Part shown: positions 49,619-59,026 of the stretch, in pieces | Position numbering within the stretch: position 1 is the first letter of the stretch | How the letters are laid out: the number at the start of each line of letters is the position of its first letter | Source of the DNA: Collinsella sp. | GTDB lineage: Bacteria > Actinomycetota > Coriobacteriia > Coriobacteriales > Coriobacteriaceae | Length of the DNA: 64,000 nucleotides | Direction of reading: 5' to 3' | NCBI GenBank assembly: GCA_019425015.1 | Contig: JAHYYJ010000002.1 | Location: forward strand, 124,001 to 188,000 | Made by a program: the position numbers and the translations under genes | Notes under the pieces: model-generated | What the model was told of the DNA's origin: nothing | Database searches by the model: none | The model's input: only the letters and a program-made list of their open reading frames with translations

Positions 49619-50419
49619 CTAAACAAGTTGAAGATTGATGACGATGACGCAGATGAGCAGCAACGCCGTCACCACCGCCGCCAACGCATCGCCACGGCCA
49701 AATGCAAGCGCATGCAGACGCGTGCGGCCCTGCTCGCCATGATAGCAACGGGAATCCATGGCGGCAGACAACGTCTCGGCATGACGGAACACACCCGTGA
49801 ACAGCGGAATCGCCACACTGCCAAGCATACGCACGCCGCCGAGCGGGCCTCCCGTCACGCGCGCGCCGCGGCTCGCCTGTGCATCGGCCGTCTGCTTCAT
49901 CTCGGTGGCAAACTGCGGCATAAAGCGCAGCGCGATACCCATAATCATGCCGAGCTCGTGCGCGGGAAGTCCCACACGCGCAAACGGCGCGAGCAGGCGC
50001 TCAAAGCCCGCGGTGAGGTCGAGCGTCGGTGTGGTGAGCGTAATGGCGCTCATGCCGGCCATCATCAAGGTCAGGCGGCACGCCATAAAGGCGGCGGAAT
50101 GCAGCGAGCCCTCGCTTATCTGCAAAAAGCCGAGCTGCCACAGAATGCGCCCGCTCTGGTCGGAAAACAGGTTGAGCACTGCGACCACCGCGACGATTGC
50201 CAGCAGCGGCGCCATCGATGACAGGACGCGACGAGCCGGCACCCGGGACACGGTATAGATCAGGACAACGAAGATTGCGACCGGGGCCAGCCCGCGGAAG
50301 CTGCCGACCGTGAGCGTCGTGATCAGAAACACAAAGCCCAAGAGCAACTTAGTTCGCGGGTCCAGGCGGTGGATTGCACTATCGCCGGGATAGTAGCTGC
50401 CAAACGAAAACGCCTCCAT
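49619..50419 (-). CDS. ecfT: ECF transporter transmembrane subunit EcfT
   Basis: A 266-aa membrane coupling subunit with about five to six helices. It starts with the family segment FGSYYPGDSAIHRLDPRTKL. The cytoplasmic coupling helices that grip the ATPases contain Ala-Arg-Gly-type motifs (ADAQASRGARV; ETLSAAMDSRCYHG). It begins at the ecfA stop. It is used with the S component RibU encoded in the same operon and possibly with others elsewhere. Confidence 0.9.
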   Translation of the reverse strand: MEAFSFGSYYPGDSAIHRLDPRTKLLLGFVFLITTLTVGSFRGLAPVAIFVVLIYTVSRVPARRVLSSMAPLLAIVAVVAVLNLFSDQSGRILWQLGFLQISEGSLHSAAFMACRLTLMMAGMSAITLTTPTLDLTAGFERLLAPFARVGLPAHELGMIMGIALRFMPQFATEMKQTADAQASRGARVTGGPLGGVRMLGSVAIPLFTGVFRHAETLSAAMDSRCYHGEQGRTRLHALAFGRGDALAAVVTALLLICVIVINLQLV

Positions 50420-52323
50420 TAGCAGCCCTCCTCTCGCGCGACCGTCTTGGATTTAGCAATGTCCGTGACGTTAGAAGAACCGTCTGAGCGACCGATCAGC
50501 AAATCTGCCAACTCGTCGGCCAACGACTCAACCGTATAGAGCCCGCCGCAACGCAGCGGCACGCCCGCTTCCGCAAGCGCCAGCGCCATGCGCTGGGCAG
50601 CGGGAACACCCAAGCCGATTGATTTAAGCTCATCCGCACGCGCAAAAACCTGAGCGGGCGTGCCCTCGGCAAACACCGCGCCCTCATTCATCACGACAAT
50701 ACGGTCGCAGCAATTGGCAAGGTCATCCATACTGTGTGAGACCATGACGACGGTCAGGCCCCCATGGTGAAGTCGATCGATAAGCTCAAGGAAATCCCTG
50801 CGCGCCGCCGGATCGAGCCCCGCCATGGGCTCATCGAGCACCAGGACTTCGGGCTCCATGGCGAGCACGCCGGCGAATGCCACACGCCGTTGCTGACCGC
50901 CCGAAAGCTCAAAGGGGCTCTTGTCGCCGACCGTGGAAAGATCGAGGCCCACGCGCAAGAGTGATGACTCGACACGACGGTCGACTTCATCTTGCGGCAA
51001 GGCAAGGTTGTGCGGACCAAACGCCACGTCCTGCGCTACGGTTTCGGCAAACAGCTGACGCTCTGGATACTGAAACACCACGCCGACCTTTGCCTTAACC
51101 GCGGCAGCATCTTTCTTGTTTACCAGGTCGAGCCCCAACGCGTAAACGGAACCCTCCTGAGGACGAATCAGGCCGTTGAGATGCTGAACCAGCGTCGACT
51201 TACCCGAACCGGTATGGCCCGCAAGGCCCAGGAACTCGCCACGACGCACCGTCAGCGATACATCACGCAGTGCCCACGGACTGCTGGGGTCGTTGCCCCA
51301 GAGGGCCTGTTTGTTCGATGCGCCCTCGATGGCTGAGCGCTTGTGCCAACGGCGACGATCTCGGGCGCTCAGCGAATAGCTGTACGAAACATGGGATAGC
51401 TCGATGACGGGCTCCGACGCGTTGTCCTCGTTGTCTGCCGGAACAGCGCCGTCAGCGATTTCCAACTGGGATGCGAAAGGCCGCCCGGTGATGCCTGTCC
51501 AACTCCGCTCGGCATAAGCCTGCGCTATATCGGCGACCATATCCGCCTCGCGCACCTGTGCGCAAATGGGCACGCCCTTCGCGCGAAGCGCCCTGCCAAG
51601 ACAGCACGATGCCGGCATATCCAGGTTGAGCTGCGCAAGTTCGTCCGCCCGCGTCAGAATCTCCTCGGGCGTACCGAGCATGGCAACGCGCCCCGCCTGA
51701 AACACCGCGACGCGATCGGCCTCGGCTGCCTCTTCCATAAAGTGCGTAATCATCACGATGGTCATGCCGCGTTCGTGCAGCGCGTGACAGGCCTTCATAA
51801 GGCCCTTGCGCCCGCGCGGATCGAGCATCGAGGACGCCTCGTCCAAAATGAGCACGCGCGGTTCCATGGCGAGCACGCCGGCAAGCGCCACGCGCTGCTT
51901 TTGTCCGCCCGAAAGTGCATGGGTCTCGTGGCGCTCGAAGCCCACCAAACCCACGCCCTTCAGTGCCTCGCGTACGCGCCGCGCGATCTGGGCCGATTCC
52001 ACCCCAAGGTTTTCGGGACCAAAGGCAACATCGTCTTCGACAAGCGTCGCCACCAGCTGATCATCCGGGTTCTGGAATACCATGCCCGCGGTCGAGCGAA
52101 TGTCGTAGACCAGCTCGGGATCGGACGCGTCCATGCCGTTGACGCGCACCGTTCCCGTATCGGGCTGCAGCAGCGCGTTCAAATGCTTGGCGAACGTCGA
52201 CTTGCCCGACCCGTTGCCGCCGAGGATGCAGAAAAACTCGCCATCCTCGATGTTCAGATCGATGCCGTCGAGTGCCGGTGTGGCACCGTCATAGCTAAAG
52301 GAAACGCCCCGACACTCAATCAT
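50419..52323 (-). CDS. Fused ECF transporter ATPases (EcfA1-EcfA2 type)
   Basis: A 634-aa protein made of two complete ABC ATPases. Domain 1 has GGNGSGKST (about residue 34), LSGGQKQRVALAGVLA and ILDEASSMLDP. After a linker of roughly 60 residues, domain 2 has GHTGSGKST (about 369), LSGGQQRRVAFAGVLA and VLDEPMAGLDP. The two ATPases are usually separate ecfA genes; fusion fixes their 1:1 ratio. All catalytic residues are present in both halves. Its start overlaps the ribU stop by 4 nt. Confidence 0.93.
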   Translation of the reverse strand: MIECRGVSFSYDGATPALDGIDLNIEDGEFFCILGGNGSGKSTFAKHLNALLQPDTGTVRVNGMDASDPELVYDIRSTAGMVFQNPDDQLVATLVEDDVAFGPENLGVESAQIARRVREALKGVGLVGFERHETHALSGGQKQRVALAGVLAMEPRVLILDEASSMLDPRGRKGLMKACHALHERGMTIVMITHFMEEAAEADRVAVFQAGRVAMLGTPEEILTRADELAQLNLDMPASCCLGRALRAKGVPICAQVREADMVADIAQAYAERSWTGITGRPFASQLEIADGAVPADNEDNASEPVIELSHVSYSYSLSARDRRRWHKRSAIEGASNKQALWGNDPSSPWALRDVSLTVRRGEFLGLAGHTGSGKSTLVQHLNGLIRPQEGSVYALGLDLVNKKDAAAVKAKVGVVFQYPERQLFAETVAQDVAFGPHNLALPQDEVDRRVESSLLRVGLDLSTVGDKSPFELSGGQQRRVAFAGVLAMEPEVLVLDEPMAGLDPAARRDFLELIDRLHHGGLTVVMVSHSMDDLANCCDRIVVMNEGAVFAEGTPAQVFARADELKSIGLGVPAAQRMALALAEAGVPLRCGGLYTVESLADELADLLIGRSDGSSNVTDIAKSKTVAREEGC

Positions 52324-52910
52324 GCGCGGCCTTTGACCTGGTCCTTCTTGGGCGTGATGAGATTAGAGACCGCCTTGTACACCGCAAGTGTCAGCACCGA
52401 GTTGAGCACGGTCTTGATGAGGTTGAACGGCAGCACGGCAGGAATCATGAGCGGGGCGATCACATCGACCGAGCCATACCAGAACCAAACGCCGATGGTC
52501 AGATTCGCAACCATGGACAGCGCCGTAGCGGCAATAACGCCCAGCACCAGGCCAATCACGGCACCCTTATAGGTATGCATCTTTTGGTAGACGATAGCCG
52601 CAGGCAGAATATAGCCCAGCGTGGCAACCAAGTTCATAAGCGCACCGACCCAATCGCCCGTGGTAAGCGCATGGATAACGATCGCCATGGCGGCAACGGC
52701 AGTACCGGCACCAGGACCGTACGCAAACCCGCACACCATCGCCGGCACCAGCGACGGGTCATACGTCAAAAACGGCGCCGAGGGAAGGATGGGCAGCTGC
52801 ACATACATAAACAGTGCTCCCAAGGCGCACATCAACGCCATAGTAACGAGCTGTTTGGTGCTCCACCTATTCGTGTTCTCAAAATGGATATGCTGCGACT
52901 GTTCAGACAT
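52320..52910 (-). CDS. ribU: Riboflavin ECF transporter S component RibU
   Basis: A 196-aa substrate-binding membrane protein with about six helices (STKQLVTMALMCALGALFMY; SLVPAMVCGFAYGPGAGTAV; YILPAAIVYQKMHTYKGAVI). The helix 1 Ala motif contacts EcfT. ATG 52910 follows AGGTGAT; a codon seven residues upstream lies in the riboswitch. The FMN riboswitch directly upstream is the strongest reason to assign riboflavin as substrate. Confidence 0.9.
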   Translation of the reverse strand: MSEQSQHIHFENTNRWSTKQLVTMALMCALGALFMYVQLPILPSAPFLTYDPSLVPAMVCGFAYGPGAGTAVAAMAIVIHALTTGDWVGALMNLVATLGYILPAAIVYQKMHTYKGAVIGLVLGVIAATALSMVANLTIGVWFWYGSVDVIAPLMIPAVLPFNLIKTVLNSVLTLAVYKAVSNLITPKKDQVKGRA

Positions 52911-52921
52911 AAGATCACCTG

Positions 52922-53103
52922 CCTCTTTCATCCGGACTCTAACCGTTGGTACTGGGATCTCACCAGTTCAGCCGGCATGCGAACCAACGCACACACGGGT
53001 CGCGGACTCATCGGCTCGGTCGCAGGCACTTTACCTGCGCCACGGCGCCCCTTTGACACCGCCCGATTTACCGCCAGTGGGGAATTTCACCCCGCCCTGA
53101 AAC
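52922..53103 (-). ncRNA. FMN riboswitch (RFN element)
   Basis: On the minus strand GGCGGGGTGAAATTCCCCAC then TGGCGGTAAA, GTCCGCGACCCG, CTGGTGAGATCCCAGTACC and GAGTCCGGATGAAAGAGG occur in the order of the RFN family. The last element ends only about 12 nt before the ribU start, so FMN probably controls ribosome access. Confidence 0.95.
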
Positions 53104-53226
53104 AGCAATTGCAAGTGTAGCACGAGCAATCGTTCGCGCAAGTATGCCAAGGGTAATTTGTGGCGGGGACCAGTTGCCGCAACAACCACGTCCTCCGCCC
53201 ACGCCGACCTCAAGGCCGTAAACGCA

Positions 53227-53369
53227 GGGGATCCGGGGGCGTGACGGGGCTTCTCTCCGGAACATTCCGCAGGACGCAAAGAGGCTCCGCAGCGCGAAGC
53301 GCGAAGCGGAGCCTCTTTGCATGTCCGAGGACGTTCCGGAGAGAAGCCCCGTCACGCCCCCGGATCCCC
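53227..53369. repeat. 143-nt near-perfect giant hairpin downstream of groEL
   Basis: Outer arms 53227-53262 and 53333-53369 pair over about 36 bp. After a short internal mismatch region, inner arms 53277-53290 and 53306-53319 pair over 14 bp. There is no T-run. The length, symmetry and lack of a gene suggest a MITE-like element or an unusual mRNA 3' structure. The rest of 53104-53395 shows no gene. Confidence 0.8.
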
Positions 53370-53395
53370 GGTGGGAGTTCTAGACCTTGTCGGCC

Positions 53396-55033
53396 TTAGT
53401 ACATACCGCCGCCCTGCTGACCAGCGGTGGCAGCAGCGATAGCGTCCTCAAGCTGAGTGTTTTTGGGCACATCGGAGACGGTAGCCTCGGTGATGAGAAT
53501 CAGGCTTGCGACAGAAGCAGCGTTCTGCAGGGTGACGCGGCTGACCTTGACGGGGTCGAGGACGCCCATCTCAATCATGTCGCCCCACTCACCATTGGCA
53601 GAGTTGAGACCCTGGCCGGCGGGCAGCTCGGCAACCTTGTCGACCACGACAGCGCCCTCAAAGCCAGCGTTCTTGGCAATGGTAGCGACCGGAGCGGTCA
53701 GAGCCTTCTTGACGATGTCGACGCCGATCTTCTCCTCGGGGTCGTCGATCTCGACAGCGTCGAGTGCAGGAGCAGCATCCATGAAGGCGACGCCGCCGCC
53801 GGCGACAATGCCCTCCTCGACAGCAGCGCGGGTTGCCTGCAGGGCGTCCTCGACGCGATGCTTGATCTCCTTGAGCTCGGACTCGGTAGCAGCGCCGACC
53901 TTGATGACGGCAACGCCACCGGAGAGCTTGGCCAGGCGCTCCTGGAGCTTCTCACGGTCGAAGTCAGAGGTGGTGTTCTCCATCTCACCCTTGATCTGAG
54001 CGATACGAGCGTCGATGGCCTCCTTGGAGCCAGCGCCGCCGACGACGACGGTGTTGTCCTTGGAGATGGTGACGGACTTAGCGGTACCGAGCATATCGGC
54101 GGTGATGTCAGCGACCTTCACGCCCAGCTCGTCCAGGGCAGCCTGGCCGCCGGTGAGGACGGCGATGTCCTCGAGGATGCGCTTGCGGCGATCGCCGTAG
54201 CCCGGAGCCTTGACGGCGCAGACGTTGAGGGCGCCACGAATCTTGTTGAGAACCAGGGTAGGCAGAGCCTCGCCGTCGATGTCCTCAGCGATGATGAGCA
54301 GGCCACGGCCAGCGCGCTGGACAGCCTCGAGAACAGGCATGATGTCCTGAACGCTGGAGATCTTCTGGTCGGTGATGAGGATGTACGGATCCTTCATCAC
54401 GGCCTCCATGCGGTCGTTATCCGTGACGAAGTAAGCGGAGACATAGCCCTTGTCGAACTGCATGCCCTCGACGGTGTCGATGGTGATGTCGAACGTCTGG
54501 GAATCCTCGACGGTGATGACGCCGTCCTTGCCCACGACCTCCATGGCCTCGGCGATCTTCTCGCCGACCTCGGGGTCACCGGCGGAGATGGTACCGACGG
54601 AAGCAATCTGCTCCTTGGTCTCGACCGGCTTGGCCTGCTTCTTCATCTCGGCGACGGCGGCGTTGACGGCCTTGTCGATGCCGCGACGGATGGCCAGCGG
54701 GTTGGCGCCAGCGGCGACGTTGCGCAGACCGTCGTTGACGATGGCTTGAGCGAGCAGGGTTGCGGTGGTGGTGCCGTCACCCACGGTGTCGTTGGTCTTG
54801 GTGGCGACCTCCTTCACCAGCTGGGCACCCATGTTCTCGATGTTGTCCTCGAGCTCAATCTCCTTGGCGACGGAAACGCCGTCGTTGGTGATGGTCGGGG
54901 CACCAAACGTGCGCTGCAGAGCGACGTAACGGCCCTTGGGGCCCATGGTGACGGTAACGGCGTCGGCCAGAGTGTTGACACCCTTGGCGAGCTTAGCGCG
55001 GGCATCGGTGTTGAACGTAATGTTCTTTGCCAT
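53396..55033 (-). CDS. groL: Chaperonin GroEL (Cpn60)
   Basis: A 545-aa subunit of the 14-mer folding chamber. The ATP site VGDGTTTATLLAQAIV (with the catalytic Asp) and the apical and equatorial domains are complete. The C-terminus ends GQQGGGMY, a short GGM tail with an extra Tyr. It is preceded by groES about 95 nt upstream. ATG 55033 follows GGAGG. Confidence 0.97.
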   Translation of the reverse strand: MAKNITFNTDARAKLAKGVNTLADAVTVTMGPKGRYVALQRTFGAPTITNDGVSVAKEIELEDNIENMGAQLVKEVATKTNDTVGDGTTTATLLAQAIVNDGLRNVAAGANPLAIRRGIDKAVNAAVAEMKKQAKPVETKEQIASVGTISAGDPEVGEKIAEAMEVVGKDGVITVEDSQTFDITIDTVEGMQFDKGYVSAYFVTDNDRMEAVMKDPYILITDQKISSVQDIMPVLEAVQRAGRGLLIIAEDIDGEALPTLVLNKIRGALNVCAVKAPGYGDRRKRILEDIAVLTGGQAALDELGVKVADITADMLGTAKSVTISKDNTVVVGGAGSKEAIDARIAQIKGEMENTTSDFDREKLQERLAKLSGGVAVIKVGAATESELKEIKHRVEDALQATRAAVEEGIVAGGGVAFMDAAPALDAVEIDDPEEKIGVDIVKKALTAPVATIAKNAGFEGAVVVDKVAELPAGQGLNSANGEWGDMIEMGVLDPVKVSRVTLQNAASVASLILITEATVSDVPKNTQLEDAIAAATAGQQGGGMY

Positions 55034-55129
55034 GGTAGGTAATCCTCCAAAAGAAACGTGACTCGCGTCGCCGCTTCCGAGTCCTATGCGGCGGGCGCGT
55101 TCAAAGACGAATCAGAGATTCTGACGAGA

Positions 55130-55423
55130 CTAGGCCTCGACGACAGCGTAGATGTCGTCGGCGCGCATCAGCAGATACTTCTCGCCGTCGACCTTGACCT
55201 CGTTGCCACCGAACTTACCGTAGATGACAACGTCACCGACCTTGACGTCCATGGGGATGCGCTCACCCTTGTCGTTGACCTTGCCGGCACCAACGGCAAC
55301 GATGGTGCCGCGCTGCGGCTTCTCCTGGGCGTTGCTGGCGATATACAGACCAGAAGCGGTCTTCTGCTCGGCCTCGTCGGGCTTGACCAGAACACGATCT
55401 GCAAGCGGCTTCAAAGACGACAT
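55130..55423 (-). CDS. groS: Co-chaperonin GroES (Cpn10)
   Basis: A 97-aa lid protein. The N-terminal LKPLADRVLVKPDEAEQKTASGL, the mobile loop and the C-terminal KYLLMRADDIYAVVEA are normal. AGGAGG precedes ATG 55423. No CIRCE (HrcA) repeat was recognised in the 140 nt upstream; a 7-bp inverted repeat AAAATCT/AGATTTT lies at about 55537-55564. Confidence 0.97.
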   Translation of the reverse strand: MSSLKPLADRVLVKPDEAEQKTASGLYIASNAQEKPQRGTIVAVGAGKVNDKGERIPMDVKVGDVVIYGKFGGNEVKVDGEKYLLMRADDIYAVVEA

Positions 55424-55706
55424 GCTTGTCTCCTCCTTTTTGGGCCGCGCGGTTATGCCACGCGAATTAACCCTTTTTGTTTGCGTACGCGTTGAATGGT
55501 ACCCACGAATGGCGGGTTATACAACACGGAGTCAAAAAATCTTATTTTTTGGCACTTAGATTTTCTGAATGTCGGAGGATAACTTATGCGCAGCCCCAAG
55601 GCGGACCGGAAAGCATGAAGTTTTAGCGCGGCAACTTTGTGAATCAGCTTCTCAAGACTACAATCCTCCAGATGAAATATGCCCAGATGAGAGGAAGAGA
55701 GGGCAG

Positions 55707-56075
55707 ATGACCGATGAGCTGAGCACCTCGACATGGCGAGATATAGCACCGAATCGCGATGCACGCGACTCCATGCCGCCCGTTCGCACTCGCCTGCTCG
55801 CCCTGGCTCTCGTCTTCTCCCTTCTCGCGGTAACCATCCTCTCCCCCATCGCAACCGCCCATGAGTTGCATCATGACTGCACCGGCGCGGGCTGCACCAT
55901 CTGCGCCGAGCTCGCCGGCAATCTGTCGATCGCCCGTGGCGGTGACACCGTCCCCGTGGGCGCGACATCGTTCATCACCCTCTTGCTGATCTCCGCCCTA
56001 GCCGTCATCGGCACCGAGCGATCTTCATATGCCCCGGTCACCCTATTATCCCTCAGGGTCCGTCTGGACGATTAA
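55707..56075 (+). CDS. Small membrane protein with His/Cys metal-binding-like motif
   Basis: A 122-aa protein with a membrane helix or signal anchor at about residues 29-50. HELHHDCTGAGCTICAEL (about 52-69) follows outside, and a second helix lies at about 85-102. The closely spaced His, Asp and Cys residues look suited to bind a transition metal such as zinc (inference). Similar short proteins are known near zinc-uptake lipoproteins, and the next stretch appears to be the remnant of one. ATG 55707 is preferred to an upstream ATG because the purine-rich GAGAGGGCAG precedes it. The function is unknown. Confidence 0.6.
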   Translation: MTDELSTSTWRDIAPNRDARDSMPPVRTRLLALALVFSLLAVTILSPIATAHELHHDCTGAGCTICAELAGNLSIARGGDTVPVGATSFITLLLISALAVIGTERSSYAPVTLLSLRVRLDD

Positions 56076-56173
56076 CGGCTCCCAATTGAATCAAATAGCT
56101 ACCGCGTGCCACGGCGGCATCGCCTTCGGCCGTCGGCACCCCGACGCAGCCGTTTTCAATTCAGGAGCAATCT

Positions 56174-56409
56174 ATGGACAACCGAATCTACCGTCGCCAT
56201 CCCAAGCGGCGTCCTATTCGTCACCGTGGCCCCATGGCGGCGGCATATATGCCCCTTTTAAGTGCGGTCTTTGCTCTCGCCGCTTCTGACGACAATGCGT
56301 CCAGCTCGACCCCGTCGAGGGGCTCACTGACAAACAGCTTAAAGCCGGCGAGGATTACCCACCCATCATGAACGACAACCTGGAGAAGCTCGTGAAGACG
56401 CTGAACTAG
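56174..56409 (+). pseudogene. Remnant of a probable zinc-binding (ZnuA/AdcA-like) lipoprotein gene
   Basis: ATG 56174 opens a short reading frame with a basic N-terminus and a hydrophobic signal-like stretch (AAAYMPLLSAVFALAAS). From about 56290 the sequence continues sensibly in another frame as QLDPVEGLTDKQLKAGEDYP, then PIMNDNLEKLVKTLN, stop 56409. That tail resembles the C-terminus of metal-binding ABC lipoproteins (a YxxxMxxNLxxLxxxL pattern). The centre of the gene, about 300 codons, is missing, so an internal deletion with frame change is the best explanation. Confidence 0.5.
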
Positions 56410-56427
56410 GAGTAAGGAACAGAGACG

Positions 56428-58491
56428 ATGAAGATGAGCATGAAGGATCTGAAAAGCTGGATGACCGACCATCCCTACCCCCGTACGCTGGCAACGATCG
56501 GCGGCGCATCGATATGCTCGATGCTCGCCCTCGAGCTGCCCTCCAACCATGAACTATGGAAGATGCAGGCCGGACCGGCACTTTTGGAGCTTTTGCTCAT
56601 CTTCTGCTTCTTGTGCCTGTTGTTCTATCTGCCGCACCGCCGTAAGACCTCCGCAATCGTTGGCATCGTTGCGCTCGCCAGCATCGGTATCGCCGAGTAC
56701 TTCGTAATCACGTTCAAATCGATGCCCATCCAACCCGGAGACCTGTTCGCCCTCTCGACCGCTGCGACGGTCGCCGGCAGCTACACCTATGAGCTCAGCA
56801 CTTTCTGCTTCATGGGGCTTGCTGCCGCGGCCTTGGGAATCGCGCTTATCGTCCTCATTCCGCGTGATGCATGTGGGCGACCGCCGCGCCGCTCATCGGA
56901 AACGTCCCCCGAGTCCATCGACCATGCGATGTCTGCGTCCTTGAAATCGAAGGACTCAAAGGCGTCTCCGGCAACCGAGGGGACATCGACAGCGCCGAGG
57001 GAGCATCCAGTCGCAACCAAATCCAAACTCCCCCTCTCCGTCGACCGTCGTACCGCACTTGTTGCCGGAGCCGCACTGGGGGCGCAGGCCTTCATCAGCT
57101 ATTACGACACCTTGGGCATCAAGCTTCATACCTGGAAGCCCCTCGAAAGCTATTACAGTCAGGGGTTTCTCCCCACCTTTATTTCGAGCGCGCAAAAAAT
57201 GGTGCCGCCTAAACCCAAGCACTACAAGAGCGGTGAGGCCTCGGCGATCATCAAGCGCCTTGCCGCGCGCTGGAACGCGGGCACGAACGGCATCGCCGAC
57301 CCCTCCCGTGCCGCTGCCGTCGAACAGTTTGACCAGCTCAAGCCCTCAGTCATCTGCATCATGAACGAGTCCTTCGCCGACCTTTCAATCTTTAACGAAC
57401 TGGGCTGTGGCTATAAGGGGCCCGAGCGCTTCAAAGCCATCGATAACGCGCTTCTGCAGGGAGTGAGCTACATGAGCGCCTTCGGTGCCGGCACCTGTAA
57501 CAGCGAGTTCGAGTTCTTAACCGGACACTCCATGGCATTCCTGGGCGCTGGCGTCTACCCGTTCATGAGCTACAACCTGGCCCCGAGCGAGAACCTCGCC
57601 CGTCAGTTCAAGAGACTCGGCTATCGCACCGTGGCCATGCACCCCAACCACGCCACCAACTGGAATCGCGAGAACGTCTTCGCGGACATGGGATTCGACG
57701 AGTTCCTCTCGATCGAGGACTTCGCCGGCGCACCCGAGCTCTGCCGCAAGGTCACCGACGCCGCCACCTACGACAAGTGCCTCGAGGTACTAAAGCAGAG
57801 CGACCAGCCGATCTTCATCCACGACGTGACGATGCAAAACCACTCCGCCTATGACACGGGCTTGGTGCCCACCGACCAGCAACTGCACCTTGCCGTCGAA
57901 GGTGTGTCCGACAAAGTTATCACCTGGACCAATGAATACTGCTCGCTCATGGAAGCGTCCGATGCCGCCTTCGCCGCCTTCCTGGAAAAGCTGCGTGATC
58001 TCGACCGCCCCGTCGTCGTGGTGATGTACGGCGACCACCAGCCGTTCTTCACCGACCGCTACAACGACCTCTACTTTACCGATGAGGACGATGCCACCCA
58101 TACCGAGCGCATCTGGCAGACACGCTATGTGGTCTGGGCGAACTACGATGTCGCCGGCAACGCACAAACGAGTGGGGAACTCAACACAAGCATCAATAAC
58201 GTCGGCGCACTCGCACTCAATGCCATCGGTGCCCCGCTCACCGCCTACCAACGCGCACGCTTGCAAAACCGAGCGCACATGCCGGCGATAAACGTGGTGG
58301 GGGCGCAGGATGCGCACGGCGTTTGGTATACAGCCGAGGCCAAGAACGTTCCCGCCAAGACCGCTAATGCGCGCGATCGCCTGGACCGCATGCAATATCG
58401 TAAGCTCTTCGACCACGAAGGCTCGGTCTTTGCCACCCATAAGCAGGCGGCCGCCAACGAAACCGACCCCAACGCAGCTCCGGGAGCCTAG
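56428..58491 (+). CDS. LTA synthase family sulfatase-fold protein
   Basis: A 687-aa membrane enzyme. About four N-terminal helices (to residue ~150) and a low-complexity linker precede a further hydrophobic stretch. The extracellular alkaline-phosphatase-fold domain has FGAGTCNSEFEFLTGHSMAF (Thr nucleophile), SVICIMNESFAD (metal), HDVTMQNHSAYDTG and MYGDHQPFF. Family members polymerise glycerol phosphate on lipoteichoic acid or modify glycans with phosphoglycerol. Several ATGs (56428, 56434, 56440) are possible. It lies 18 nt after the remnant above. Confidence 0.88.
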   Translation: MKMSMKDLKSWMTDHPYPRTLATIGGASICSMLALELPSNHELWKMQAGPALLELLLIFCFLCLLFYLPHRRKTSAIVGIVALASIGIAEYFVITFKSMPIQPGDLFALSTAATVAGSYTYELSTFCFMGLAAAALGIALIVLIPRDACGRPPRRSSETSPESIDHAMSASLKSKDSKASPATEGTSTAPREHPVATKSKLPLSVDRRTALVAGAALGAQAFISYYDTLGIKLHTWKPLESYYSQGFLPTFISSAQKMVPPKPKHYKSGEASAIIKRLAARWNAGTNGIADPSRAAAVEQFDQLKPSVICIMNESFADLSIFNELGCGYKGPERFKAIDNALLQGVSYMSAFGAGTCNSEFEFLTGHSMAFLGAGVYPFMSYNLAPSENLARQFKRLGYRTVAMHPNHATNWNRENVFADMGFDEFLSIEDFAGAPELCRKVTDAATYDKCLEVLKQSDQPIFIHDVTMQNHSAYDTGLVPTDQQLHLAVEGVSDKVITWTNEYCSLMEASDAAFAAFLEKLRDLDRPVVVVMYGDHQPFFTDRYNDLYFTDEDDATHTERIWQTRYVVWANYDVAGNAQTSGELNTSINNVGALALNAIGAPLTAYQRARLQNRAHMPAINVVGAQDAHGVWYTAEAKNVPAKTANARDRLDRMQYRKLFDHEGSVFATHKQAAANETDPNAAPGA

Positions 58492-59026
58492 GGTTGACCA
58501 ATCTCGGGCCCGGTATTCAGAAAAGTCAGTGCAGCAAAATGGCGATGCGGACAGCGACTTGGGCATGGTTTTCGCCGCTCGCACGGGTCCCCTGGGAAGC
58601 AGCGTGCATTTTTGGGAGTTTTCAGCAGGCCAGGACGTCTGCATACGCGCCGGACACACCATATTGGTCCCAAGAACGCCTTTGACCGGCGATTTGGGTC
58701 GGCGGGCAAACCCCATCAGGACAAAAAGGCGTGCCTCGCGCCGCACCGGACCCCAAAATGACGTCGATCTCCGCAATGCCACCCGACTGCAGCGGCACCG
58801 GCAGAGCTCACGGTGCTGAATACTCCATTTTTTGCACGGCCCAGGCGGGGGTACATCAGGACCGGAAAGAACATCTCAACTTTTTATGCAATCTGCAATG
58901 GGAAGTATTCAAAACACCAAGAGACAGCATTACTGACGTCCAAATTGAGCGCGGGGCAGCGGCGCCTCCGCCCCGCGCCCAAATCAAGCAGAGCGGGAGC
59001 GCTCCTAACGGACCCCATAGGCAAAC
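58492..59026. other. Intergenic region without a supported gene
   Basis: No convincing gene in either strand. Two structures are visible: a long-range inverted repeat TGAATACTCCATT (58817-58829) with AATGGGAAGTATTCA (58897-58911), and a GCGGGGC/GCCCCGC hairpin near 58951-58977. Confidence 0.45.
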
